Notes under the pieces: generated by a model
What the model was told of the DNA's origin: nothing
Databases searched by the model: none
The model's input: only the letters and a program-made list of their open reading frames with translations
In this document: in pieces, positions 47,654-57,937 of the stretch
How positions within the stretch are numbered: position 1 is the first letter of the stretch
Layout: the number at the start of each line of letters is the position of its first letter
From: Glandiceps talaboti
Lineage: Eukaryota > Hemichordata > Enteropneusta > Spengelidae
Assembly (NCBI RefSeq): GCF_964340395.1
Contig: NC_135557.1
Span: 3,099,216 to 3,163,215 of the forward strand
Length of the DNA stretch: 64,000 bases
Direction: 5' to 3'
Translations under genes and position numbers: made by a program

Positions 47654-48489
47654 CTTTCATAAGTAAGAGAAATAAAACATTTGTTAAGAGATAATATGTT
47701 AAATTCGCATTCCAGTTTCCAATGGAGACTATTTTTTCACCCACCTTATTTAGATTTTTGAATAAGATATTTCAAGATATAACTACTTGTATCACTCCAG
47801 TATTATATCACTGTGACAGTATGGTGATGCAAAGCATCTGTATATTCTGGCAAATTTAAACTAGAATACGCCTCCTAACTCCCCAAGCTATTCAAAAGTA
47901 TGGTGGAAATGTGCTACCAGTATAAATAATGAGTACAGATGTCCTGATAAATAAATTCAATTCTGACGTTTCGGATAAATATTCTATCTCATTGGATATA
48001 TCAACTTGAAGGCAAGATATATAGTAGGCAATCGCCTGAGTGTATGTCTGAATCTTATAGAACGACACACCACAAGTTCCTATAAACGGTAAAATACGCG
48101 AGGACAGAGCTCAAAGTCACGCGCACAAAAAGAACCCTATAGAACATGCCTGAAAGATATTTTAAACATAGTTAGATACTTGGGAATGATGTAAATAATC
48201 TATTAATTACACGAGGTTCCAGCGTTCATACAGGGAAAATGGTTTCCTCCTCCTTCAATCTCAATAGATCCTCATGATATACACAATTATATACATTTAA
48301 TTTTAACTGTACAATCAAAGTTGTATTAAAGCAAAGTTGATGTTAGCAACCAACATTTGTAATAAAAATCACTTTTTGCATGTCATAAAACCGACATTTG
48401 TAACAATTGCCGACCGAATTTGCAGTAATGTCTGTGAACGACAAGTAATACCAGATTTAAACTGATTGCCTCCCGTAAGGGAATCACTA
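47654..48489. other. Intron spacer, with a short PLE-tail-like piece at 48449-48484
   Basis: Mostly featureless. At 48449-48484 the string taccagatttaaactgattg and the following gcctcccgtaaggg closely match the 3' end of the PLE relic at 41888-41920, so a small PLE fragment may be present. Confidence 0.45.
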
Positions 48490-49235
48490 ATTATGCAAAT
48501 AACTCATTAAACTAAAACAACTATGGTAACCAGCTTTACCGGCTTTTTTTTGACAAGCGTGCTTTCTTAATGTTAATATATGTGTGTGCCAAATTATACG
48601 GAATTTGAAGAGTGCATGATGCTGCTTAATTACTGAATATCGTTAATTATTGAAAATAAAGGTAAACGTTGTAGCAACAAGCTTCATAGGACAGGTGCAT
48701 AACATTGTGGTTGATATAGTATGTACCATATTATACGAAATTTGAAGCTTGCATTTTTGCCTAGTTACCTAAAATCATTAATTATGCAAATTCTTCATTA
48801 CAACTGTAAGCTATATCAAATATTCTATAGGACATATCCGCTTTGTTATGGTTAACGTATGTACAAAAAATTATATTGAAATTCAAGTAGGCATTCTTAT
48901 GATATATCCTAATTATCGAAAATCATTAATCATGCAAATTAGTTATTTAACACTGTAAGGTCCATCAACAAACTTTATGGGGCGTATAAACGTTGTTATG
49001 TTTAATGTATGAAGTAAATGATATTGAAATTGAAGTATGCAGTCTTAAGATATAGCCTTCTATTACCGAAACTCATTAATTATGCAAAATATTTATTAAC
49101 ACTGTAAGGTACATTTGTACATTAGCTTACTTTATAGAACATACACAATTTGTTATGGTTAATTTATGTACTGAATTATATTGAAATTGAAGTATATGCA
49201 GTCGTAAGATATTGCCTAATTACCAAGAATTGTTA
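48490..49235. repeat. Degenerate repeat of about 147 bp, 4-5 copies
   Basis: Recurrent blocks carry cattaat(t/c)atgcaaat, a piece with aacactgtaaggt, then ttgttatggttaa, then attgaaattgaagta and ttaagatat. The marker atgcaaa occurs near 48496, 48785, 48934 and 49082. Copies are clearly older and more diverged than the neighbouring minisatellites. Confidence 0.8.
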
Positions 49236-49284
49236 TAAATCTCATTGAAAGACAGGTACTAAAATTGCCGAAATTTCTAATAAC

Positions 49285-50229
49285 ACGTAACATTAAGGAG
49301 TGTCCTTCCTACGTTCTATAAAGTAACGGCTTGTCTAAATAAGAAAGCCAAGAATGACATTAAGGAGGGTCCTTCCTACGTTCTATAAAGTAACGGCTTG
49401 TCTAAATAAGAAAGCCAAGAATGACATTAAGGAGGGTCCTTCCTACGTTCTATAAAGTAACGGCTTATCTAAATAAGAAAGCCAAGAATGACATTAAGGA
49501 GTGTCCTTCCTACATTTTATAAATAAATGGCTTATCTAAATAAGAAAGCCAAGAATGACATTAAGGAGGGTCCTTCCTACGTTCTATAAAGTAACGGCTT
49601 ATCTAAATAAGAAAGCCAAGAATGACATTAAGGAGGGTCCTTCCTACATTTTATAAATAAATGGCTTATCTAAATAAGAAAGCCAAGAATGACATTAAGG
49701 AGGGTCCTTCCTACATTTTATAAATAAATGGCTTATCTAAATAAGAAAGCCAAGAATGACATTAAGGAGGGTCCTTCCTACATTTTATAAATAAATGGCT
49801 TATCTAAATAAGAAAGCCAAGAATGACATTAAGGAGGGTCCTTCCTACATTTTATAAATAAATGGCTTATCTAAATAAGAAAGCCAAGAATGACATTAAG
49901 GAGGGTCCTTCCTACATTTTATAAATAAATGGCTTATCTAAATAAGAAAGCCAAGAATGACATTAAGGAGGGTCCTTCCTACATTTTATAAATAAATGGC
50001 TTATCTAAATAAGAAAGCCAAGAATGACATTAAGGAGGGTCCTTCCTACATTTTATAAATAAATGGCTTATCTAAATAAGAAAGCCAAGAATGACATTAA
50101 GGAGGGTCCTTCCTACATTTTATAAATAAATGGCTTATCTAAATAAGAAAGCCAAGAATGACATTAAGGAGGGTCCTTCCTACATTTTATAAATAAATGG
50201 ATTATCTAAATAAGAAAGCCAAGAATGAC
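49285..50229. repeat. 67-bp minisatellite, about 14 copies
   Basis: The unit contains aaggagggtccttcctac, a variable middle (gttctataaagtaac or attttataaataaat) and ggcttatctaaataagaaag. The two middle forms define older and younger halves: the last eight copies are nearly identical. Each unit has two potential hairpins (aagga/tccttc and ggctt/aagcc). Confidence 0.97.
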
Positions 50230-50373
50230 AAATCATCAAATCAAACGAAAGTGGATTCTAAATGCACGAAATCAACTAGTGAATAAACCAATGAATCGAA
50301 CAGTTAATCAATGTATTAACTTTTCAATCTGCACGTGTGTATGGGTTGATTAATTAATTGAAGGAATACTTAC

Positions 50374-50673
50374 CAATTATCTTATATACACAAATGCGAA
50401 ATAGACTGACAAGGTAGGCACGTCCTAAATGTATGGTAAAGAACGTTGCAACAGAGTTTACTTCCGAATAACACATCTCTGGGTTCCATAATTGACCGAT
50501 CATCACACGTGATTTGAAACTCTCAGGCTTCAAATCAGGATTTTTTGTGTATGTTCCAGACCAAGCGATATCTCTTGGTGAGTTGTATGTTGGGAATCGT
50601 CCATCAGTTGCTGCCCATGGATTGATTGATCTCCAACTCTCTACATATCGATTTAGTGCTATGTTGTATAACA
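50374..50673 (-). CDS. Fucolectin/F5/8C-like domain, N-terminal exon
   Basis: A 300-bp exon (phase 1-1) between catggtgatag (AG 50675-50674) and attg|gtaagt (GT 50373-50372). The peptide begins with YNIALNRYVESW and continues with NPWAATDGRFPTYNS, the pattern N-x-A-x-x-x-x-A..xxAxDG seen at the start of eel-fucolectin/tachylectin-4/F5/8C domains. It later shows FFTIHLGRAYLVSLFRICVY, the discoidin strand usually written xxxVDLGxxxxVxxVxIxN. The exon ends there, and the domain continues on the exon at 47653. Family members bind fucose or other glycans. The His-Arg-Arg fucose triad cannot be verified here. A hydrophobic in-frame stretch upstream (MIFIMVIVL) is probably intron. Confidence 0.8.
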
Positions 50674-51355
50674 CTATCACCATGATAAAAATCAATGGCG
50701 GTAGTTAGTCCATGAGCCAGAGTTTTTTTTTGAAGGGGTGAGTTCCACTATACCTTTGCTAAGAGCTAAAAGTCTACGTTTTACCAAACATTGCTGTAAA
50801 TATATATATATATATATATATATGTATGGTTGAACTTCTTTTGTTTCTATCTTTCTACTGCGACTAGATGTTATAAGTTCCTTGCTTAAAACTGATATTT
50901 CTGAGTTGTACTAAGAATGACAATTTCACCATCGTAGTTTAGGAAAATTAGATGTTTTATTTTTGTGGTGTGAAACTAGGTATCATTACATGAGTGTCAG
51001 TATCTTGTTTATGAGGTATAGACAAATGCCCAACACATATTGATACATAATTGATATTCATATACATTCATGCTACAAACATTGACGTAGAGGGCGTTGT
51101 AAATGACATGACTCATCCCTTATTGTTAACTATATCTAAAAGTACTGTGGAAAAAGTATGGTCATAATAACTTATAAGATGTATATCAATATATACAAAT
51201 GCAAGGTAACACAAAACACATACTTCATACAAACAAATATCAACAACTGCAATCATTTCTGTAGTAACTGTATCGACACTGAATTTTTTTATGTAAACTT
51301 ATACTATCAATGATGTGTTATGACATTTTATTTAAGTTAACCTTTGGTAACCTAC
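50674..51355. other. Intron, with a short (TA)n at 50803-50824
   Basis: Spacer between the trefoil exon and the fucolectin-like exon. The only distinct object is a short TA run. Confidence 0.5.
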
Positions 51356-51481
51356 CTGTTTTACGTCTTCTAAAACAGACAGATTCACGTTCATCCCAGC
51401 AACAGCCAGCCTTCTCACATGAATCTTGTTCAGCTATAAAACCGGGACAGATAGTTCTGGTGTTTGGCTTGACCCAACAAA
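51356..51481 (-). CDS. Trefoil (P-type) domain exon
   Basis: A 126-bp exon (42 codons, phase 1-1) between ttttttcaaaaaag (AG 51483-51482) and acag|gtaggt (GT 51355-51354). It encodes a complete P-type trefoil domain with six cysteines: VCW, TIC, DSC, the doublet GCC, and VCF. The pattern is CWVKPNTRTICPGF then CEKAGCCWDERESVCF, matching the family R-x-x-C-x-x-PGI...C-x-x-x-GCCFD...CF. The usual Trp before the last Cys is Val here. Trefoil domains occur in mucus-associated peptides and extracellular enzymes. It is the most upstream confident module. A (CTG/TTG)n repeat adjoins its acceptor. Confidence 0.92.
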
Positions 51482-51498
51482 CTTTTTTGAAAAAAAAA

Positions 51499-51517
51499 CA
51501 ATAACAGCAGCAGCAGC

Positions 51518-51552
<35 letters not shown>

Positions 51553-51555
51553 AAC
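51499..51555. repeat. (CAG)n(CAA)n trinucleotide repeat beside a splice acceptor
   Basis: Plus strand: a few cag triplets followed by about 13 caa triplets. It begins about 15 bp upstream of the trefoil exon acceptor in the transcribed direction, where it reads as (TTG)n(CTG)n. Confidence 0.95.
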
Positions 51556-51853
51556 AAGATAACAATGTTATTGTTATTAGTTTAGTTGTTAGTTTCCTTT
51601 TATTTATGTTTGCCTGTCTGTGTGTCTCACAACATGTGGCACAAGCGTTATTGCTTCAAAATAAAATGTATTTATTTATTTATTTATTTATATATTTATT
51701 CAGGTAGACCAACGGGCATAAATCTCATTTACAGCCACCTTTAAGGAAAAACAAGCACTAAAAAGATAAAAACAAGGGGTAGCAATAACAGAAAGAAGTG
51801 ACATGACATAAAAGGCAAACATAGAAATAAAAACAACAAAACCGGTAAAATTA

Positions 51854-52138
51854 TTAAAAACACTCAGCCTGAAGCACACGCCGAAAGGCGGAAACAGACC
51901 TAAATAAATCTATGTTTGGATTTGCTTTAAAAACGTCATTACAAGTGGTTAAACATCTTAAAATTGGGGAATATTTTCTCAGATTTACTCTGGGGGCACT
52001 GATGCGAAAGATATGGTAAGTATGTTGCTGTCTGCTCTGTACATTAAAACAAACCTTGTACAAAATGGATGGACAATTATAGTATGAATTGACCAGATTG
52101 TAAACAAAAATAACATCTAAAAACTTTCGCCTCCTCAC
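51854..52138 (-). pseudogene. LINE C-terminal fragment
   Basis: About 94 codons ending in a stop, with FNVQSRQQHTYHIF, LRKYSPILRCLTTCNDV and VSAFRRVLQ. This matches the post-reverse-transcriptase tail of CR1/jockey-like elements by position and style. Confidence 0.7.
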
Positions 52139-52829
52139 CAGTGGGGAAGCTTAAACCTAACACATAGCGAATCGTAATCTGTTGAAGTATATTGCACATT
52201 TGATTTAATAAAAATAAAAATTTAATAAATTTCTGCTGTACACGTTCGATTTTATCAATTTGAGTTACTTGCCATGGTGACCAAATTACACTGCAGTACT
52301 CAAGATGGCTTTAACATGGCTCACATATAAAGATCTTAATGTAGAAATGTTGGGAAAATGTGCATATGTACGTTTGATAAAACCCTAAAAGCTTTCCTGA
52401 CAACACTATCAATATGGGTGCTAAAAGACATCTGTGAAGAAAGTAGAATACCATGATCTTTGATACTATGAGCAAGGGGACCATCAGCAATACTGTAATT
52501 GTATGTAATCAGTTTGTTTTTTTGTTACTAAATGTAATTACATAACACTTCCCCACATTGAGCTTCAATTACCATGTATTACATTGTAGACATTATAAAT
52601 GTCTGATTAAAGAGAAATACACTCATCTTGTGTTCTAACTATGCCATATATTTTGGCATCGTCAGCATACATCGAGCACAATGATGACCCATGACTGTTG
52701 ACAATGTCTGGCATATCATTGTGGCTCAATCAGGGAACCTTGAAGCACACCTTAAGTGACGTCACATGGTGATGACATGTGACCATTCATAACTACACGT
52801 TGTGTTCTATTTTGGAGGTAAGATGAAAG

Positions 52830-53207
52830 TCAGGACTTAACATTGCTAGAGAAACCATATGCCCTCAGTTTGTGTGACAGTAAAGTATGTGATACAGTGT
52901 CAAAAGCTTTACTGAAGTCTGTATAAATGATATCTACCTGTAATTTGTTATCAATAGTATCTGTAATAAAGTCAATATAATTTACTAAATTGGTTTGAGT
53001 GGATCTACCTTTCATAAAACCATGTTGGGATTCAGAAATATATTCCCGAACATGGGGGGAAAGGTGGGCATACACTAATCTCTCAAAAACTTTAGATACT
53101 AATGGTAGGAGAGATATTGGACGGTAGTTGACTACCTTTGACTTGTCACCTGATTTAAAAACTGGTGTGACATTTGCGACTTTAAATGCTGTGGGTAAGA
53201 CACCCAA
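52830..53207 (-). pseudogene. LINE reverse transcriptase core fragment
   Basis: The longest clean reverse transcriptase segment of the 51.7-54.5 kb LINE. It carries fingers motifs (YRPISLLPLVSKVFERLV) and catalytic motif A (TDFSKAFDTV). The frame ends at a stop before motif B. The remainder, with YADD, continues in other frames. Confidence 0.9.
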
Positions 53208-53652
53208 ATGTAAAGACCTGTTGAAAAGTATGCATAATGGAGTGGCAAGTTCATGATAACATGCCTTGAGAATGATACCAGACAGAAGGTCTGGTCCTAC
53301 TGCTCTGTTAACATCAATATTATTTAGCTCATGTAAAACATCCTTAAAGCATAATGATATATTTGGTTAAAGTTGGTCTGTAATCCTGTCATGAAAAGGT
53401 GGAAGTTCATTCACAAAGTTTTCATCATCTGATATAAATACAGATTGAAAAAATGTATTAAATGCATTGGCAGTGGCATCAGGAGTATCAGCTAGTGTGT
53501 CATGCAGATACACACTGCTAGGGATAGAACTATTTTTACCTTTTGTACGAACGAAACTCCACAAGCGTTTGGAATCATCTTTGATATCAGATTCAATACG
53601 AGCCATATAGTCAGAGTACTTGGCACGTTTGGCTCTAGAAAAAAATTAGCCC

Positions 53653-54261
53653 TCAAGAGGGAAAATGTATCTTTGCTTTCGGTACTGCATGATTTTTTGA
53701 ACTGCCGCCACGCATGTTCTTTATCTCGAAGTAAACATATAAGGTCATTATCAAACCAAGGAGGGTATTTTCGCCTACAAATATCAACTTTTGGCACACT
53801 TTCATTGATTGCGGAGAATAGAAAGTCATACAAAAGTTGTACACAGTCATCAAGTGTTGTAGTACTTTCCAAAAGGCACCAGGGTAATGACGAGAGTAAA
53901 CGACGAAGATGTTCAAAGTCTGCTTTCTTGTAATTGTACGATTTCTCTGTTTGTTCTCCATGGTATGGTTTACAGGCACATCACAGACTATTGCCTTATG
54001 GATGGACTTAACCGCTGGGTGAGTGCACACAGACTCAACACAGTCTGAAGAAGAGAAGACAAGGTCTGGGAAGTTGTCATTACAAGTGTGTTCGTCGAGT
54101 AGTTGTAGCAGCCCATGCTGATGGACAACACAGTTAATAAAACGATCAGTGCGTGTAGAGGGTGGGTAGTTGGGTACCAAGAGACCATTTTCAGATTTAT
54201 TCCATGTGACGTCACGAAAGTTAAAATCACCAATCATAATTATGATATCATCAGGGCGCAT
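53653..54261 (-). pseudogene. LINE AP-like endonuclease fragment
   Basis: The C-terminal half of the exonuclease-endonuclease-phosphatase domain: GDFNF (catalytic D and N), then the distal strand with SIHKAIVCDV, where the family SDH is replaced by SIH. The frame is open further upstream to about 54340 without a Met. After about codon 110 the frame has shifted away from the original coding sequence. Confidence 0.85.
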
Positions 54262-54632
54262 GATTGAAGCGACCAGATCAAGAGAATTGTCAATTTCATC
54301 TAGTGTTGATATACTGGAATCTGGCGGATAATAAACTGTTGATAAGAATAACTTTGATGAACCTAAATTTGTTCCGAGTTCATTTCAACAAAAGGTCACG
54401 AGGCCAGAATCAAACTCAGAGTCTTTGAGAAAGTTTACAAATTGTTTGCCATCACGACTATAGAATTCTTAGAGTATATAAGAATTTAAAAAATAGTTGG
54501 ATAAGATTTTTAAACGTGGTTGTCGTGTCATAGCATAGCTAGACTTCTTTTTAAATAGTTATTATATATTACAAAATATTTAGAATATCCGTTTTGGATT
54601 TATGTAAACCTATCATTGTGTACTTAAAATAT

Positions 54633-55295
54633 AGTAACCAATTCAACCAATTATATATTACTTATAGCTATAGTAACCAATTCAACCAATTATATATTAC
54701 TTATAGCTATAGTAACCAATTCAACCAATTATATATTAGTTATAGCTATAGTAACCAAATCAACCAATTACATATTAGTTATAGCCATAGTAACCAATTC
54801 AACCAATTATATATTACTTATAGCTATAGTAACCAATTCAACCAATTATATATTACTTATAGCTATAGTAACCAAATCAACCAATTACATATTAGTTATA
54901 GCTATAGTAACCAATTCAACCAATTACATATTAGTTATAGCTATAGTAACCAATTCAACCAATTATATATTACTTATAGCTATAGTAACCAAATCAACCA
55001 ATTACATATTAGTTATAGCTATAGTAACCAATTCAACCAATTACATATTAGTTATAGCTATAGTAACCAAATCAACCAATTACATATTAGTTATAGCTAT
55101 AGTAACCAAATCAACCAATTACATATTAGTTATAGCTATAGTAACCAATTCAACCAATTATATATTACTTATAGCTATAGTAACCAAATCAACCAATTAC
55201 ATATTAGTTATAGCTATAGTAACCAAATCAACCAATTACATATTAGTTATAGCTATAGTAACCAAATCAACCAATTACATATTAGTTATAGCTAT
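54633..55295. repeat. 39-bp minisatellite, 17 copies, open in one frame
   Basis: Exactly 17 units of 39 bp, carrying agtaaccaa(t/a)tcaaccaat and tagttatagctat. Since 39 is divisible by three and no frame-1 stops occur, a plus-strand frame (54594-55343) spells 13-residue repeats SNQ(F/I)NQL(Y/H)I(T/S)YSY. Variants T/A and T/C alternate among units. Confidence 0.96.
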
Positions 55296-55311
55296 ATAGT
55301 AACCGATTTCA

Positions 55312-55492
55312 TTACTTTAAAGCACGTTCAATGTGTTCCATAATGAATATCTCCGGTTCTATGAAAGTTGTAGAAGTGACACAATTCCATTGGTTGCAGA
55401 CAGCACAAAACGAAAGATTTGAAATTCTATTAATTAGGGACGACACGTGTCTAGTTATGTTTACATACTTTACTTTTATACGTTGTACTTTT
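55312..55492 (-). CDS. Tentative C-terminal exon of a fucolectin-like domain
   Basis: Possible terminal exon after an AG at 55494-55493, entering in phase 2 and ending at the stop at 55312. KVKYVNITRHV and LSFCAVCNQWNCV resemble the last two strands of fucolectin domains (GRYVTI and LTLCEVEV). It joins in frame to the candidate at 55990-55800. The acceptor lacks a good pyrimidine tract, so this is weak. Confidence 0.25.
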
Positions 55493-55799
55493 CTTATGTT
55501 TTGTTGATGTTGATGTTTATTGTCATAATGGAAATAAGGTGGAATTGATGACATTTTGTTTTAGTCATCATACATACTAAATTATCATATTCCGGTGATA
55601 GGAGGGTAGAAGATCGTGGAAATGATGTACGTATAAATATTTTGTTCTAAATTGTGGTATTATTTCAACACTAAATATGACCGGTGTGGTCGTAAAACAG
55701 AATACTGTTTAAATTATCATTTGGTAGAATTGCCTGTTGAGCGGATAACAGTCTCGTTTTAATATAAGGTAAGGGTAGCATGCTTACTTGGGATGTTAC

Positions 55800-55990
55800 G
55801 AAAACTCGGAAAAGCAATTTTGGGTGTAGTGCCCATAACATAATAATTTGTCCAACCCATTTAACAGAGAAACATACACGTCCACATTCATATACAACTG
55901 TGAATTGGGAAAGATCCCTGACTGTATAAAATGTGTATCACTCTCTTTTAACCAAACATGTATTAAAGTCCAGGGCAATATATGCCATGA
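55800..55990 (-). CDS. Tentative middle exon of a fucolectin-like domain
   Basis: 191 bp between an acceptor-like ataatttag (AG 55992-55991) and a donor-like ttttc|gtaaca, phase 0 to 2. QLYMNVDVYVSLL, DKLLCYGHYTQNCFSEF resembles the stretch of fucolectin domains around the VxVG strand and the following C-G-x-x-x. The splice phase to 55492 is consistent. No first exon was found. It could equally be a chance frame. Confidence 0.25.
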
Positions 55991-56619
55991 CTAAATTATA
56001 TGTCAGAGGAATAAAAGCCACACAATATATAAGATATTATGTGTACATAATAACCATTGAGGAATACCAGTGATTTGTTTTGTTATTATAACCCAAAAAA
56101 GATTACATTGAATAAACAAAATAGTTACCCTGGGCATTTAATTATATGTGTGGCAGGTCATTGAACTTCAATGCTCATAGTGAAAAGGCTAAATAAATGT
56201 CCTCTAAAATTGACATAATAAAAACAGGATGCAATGGTTTTTTTGGAAATGTTCAGGTAACATTACAACACGTGAACTCATACTTAAATGCAGATTAACA
56301 GTGGGGTGGTTATGGTCAGGTACTTAGGTATTTAGGTAGGGTGATTGTAGTATATTCCCTTTCGTTATAACACTATTATAATAATAATCTAGATATTAAA
56401 ATGCACTGATACATAATAATAATTATAATAATATTCTGAAATTAACATTTCCAGTGACGCAAGTAATGGACGGGGTCGTTGTACACGACGTACATTTTGT
56501 TTGTTCTAAGATGACTTTTGAATCACAAGTGTTATTTAAATGTCTTTAATTGAATTACCAACTTAACTCGTATACAAAGTTTCAGCGAATGCTTACCAGA
56601 GCCCTCTAAAAATTCATTT
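55991..56619. other. Spacer without recognisable features
   Basis: AT-rich sequence with no repeat array or coding pattern, up to the start of the plus-strand LINE. Confidence 0.45.
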
Positions 56620-57797
56620 TTATGAGCCCCACAACGGAACATGAAGTGAAAGCATTTATCACTAACCTAAATGCTAAATAGACTAGTGGTCATGACGGAG
56701 CGTCTGTTATAGCTAAACCACTGGCTTACATTTTTAATTTATCATTTATGTATGGTATCTTTCCCAAAGTATTTAAATTAGCCAAATTATCCCCTATTTA
56801 TAAGAAAGGTGCTACTGATGACCCTGGTAATTATAGACCTAGATCAATTCTGTCCCTTTTAAGTAACGTCACAGAACAAATTGTCAACACTCGACTAACT
56901 AGTTTTTTGGAATATCAGAATATTCTTTATGAACACCAGTATGCATTTAGGAAAAACTACAGCACAAAACTCTCTCTTATCAATCTTATAGACCACATTT
57001 TACATCAAATAGATGCAGGCAAAGTTACACTTGGCATATTTATAGAATTCTCCAAGGCCTTCGACACTATTAACCATCAAATTGTTTTGTCTAAAATGGC
57101 ACACTGTGGTATTAGAGGACTTCCATTACAATGGTTTACTGATTATTTGCATAGTAGATCCCAATTTGTCTCTGCATATGGCAATAAGTCATCAAGCCTT
57201 GATATTAAATGTGGGTACCTCAAGGGTCTGTTCTGGGACCTACTCTTTTATCAATGACATTTTTCGTTCTTCTATTTTTTTTTAATTTTAGGCTGTTTGC
57301 ATGCGATACCAATCTTTCCTACTTTTGATAGTAACAGTCACAATATAAATATAAACATGTTTGATGTACACTTTACTAAAGTTGTAACATGGTGTAATGC
57401 AAACAAACTCACTATTAACCATCGCAAAACGAATTACATTGTCTTTCGAAAAAACAAAAGAAAAGTAGCTCTTTGTGGAAGTCTACACATCAACAATAAG
57501 GAAATTAATGAAGTTGATGAAACTTGTTTTGTTGGTGTCATCTTAGACAAAAATCTTCACTGATCCATTGTGAGGAAAAAAAGTTGGCATTATCTTTCGA
57601 CTAAGTCAGTTTATACCACAAAGTATTCTCTTGATAATTTAAAAAGAACTCTCATACAACCACATATAACCTATGGCTTTGAGGTCTGGGGCTCTACATA
57701 CCGATCACATCTGACTTGTATCCTAACTTCTCACAAGCATGGCAGCCAGAGCTATAAATTCCAGTGATCGTACAGTAGGAACCAATCAACTATTTAA

Positions 57798-57937
57798 GCA
57801 ATAACCCCCGCCGAAGGCGGGTATACACGAGATTTTGGTACAATTCGCGACATATAGCACGAGCCGAATGGCGAGTGCTATATGGAGCGAATTGTACCAA
57901 ATTCGAGTGTATACCCGCCTTCGGAGAGGGTTATTGC
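57798..57937. repeat. Hairpin with 63-bp arms and a 14-bp loop
   Basis: The left arm 57798-57860 and right arm 57875-57937 are near-perfect reverse complements. Both contain gcaataaccc, ccgaaggcgggtataca, ttggtacaattcgc and atatagcac. It is GC-richer than its surroundings and sits at the left edge of the insertion in the LINE. It resembles a foldback or MITE-type DNA element. Confidence 0.92.

Larger units (their letters stand above)
51660..54460 (-). mobile_element. Degenerate non-LTR retrotransposon with endonuclease and reverse transcriptase
   Basis: A 2.8-kb LINE relic read from about 54460 down to 51660. Endonuclease part (54340-53980): VYYPPDSS, IIIMIGDFNFRDVTWN, LVFSSSDCVESV, HPAVKSIHKAIVCDV. 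The middle has an SRAK region and RLWSFVRTKGKNSSIPS. Reverse transcriptase: VTPVFKSGDKSKVVNYRPIS, FERLVYAHL, ESQHGFMKGRSTQTNL, IYTDFSKAFDTVSH. The YADD box (MYADDAKIYGI) is on the minus strand at about 52670-52640 in another frame. The C-terminus ends at 51854. The 3' end has tandem ataa tetramers (51708-51668). Several frameshifts and stops separate the segments, so it is a pseudogene of CR1/jockey-like type. Confidence 0.9.

Noticed and set aside
51318-51557. Cys-rich N-terminus (run of C) ahead of the trefoil domain
   Set aside because: It is the translation of the intronic CTG/TTG repeat. The acceptor at 51483-51482 starts the real exon.
53502-53933. 143-codon plus-strand ORF
   Set aside because: It is a shadow of the minus-strand LINE, whose endonuclease/RT linker is recognisable on the other strand.
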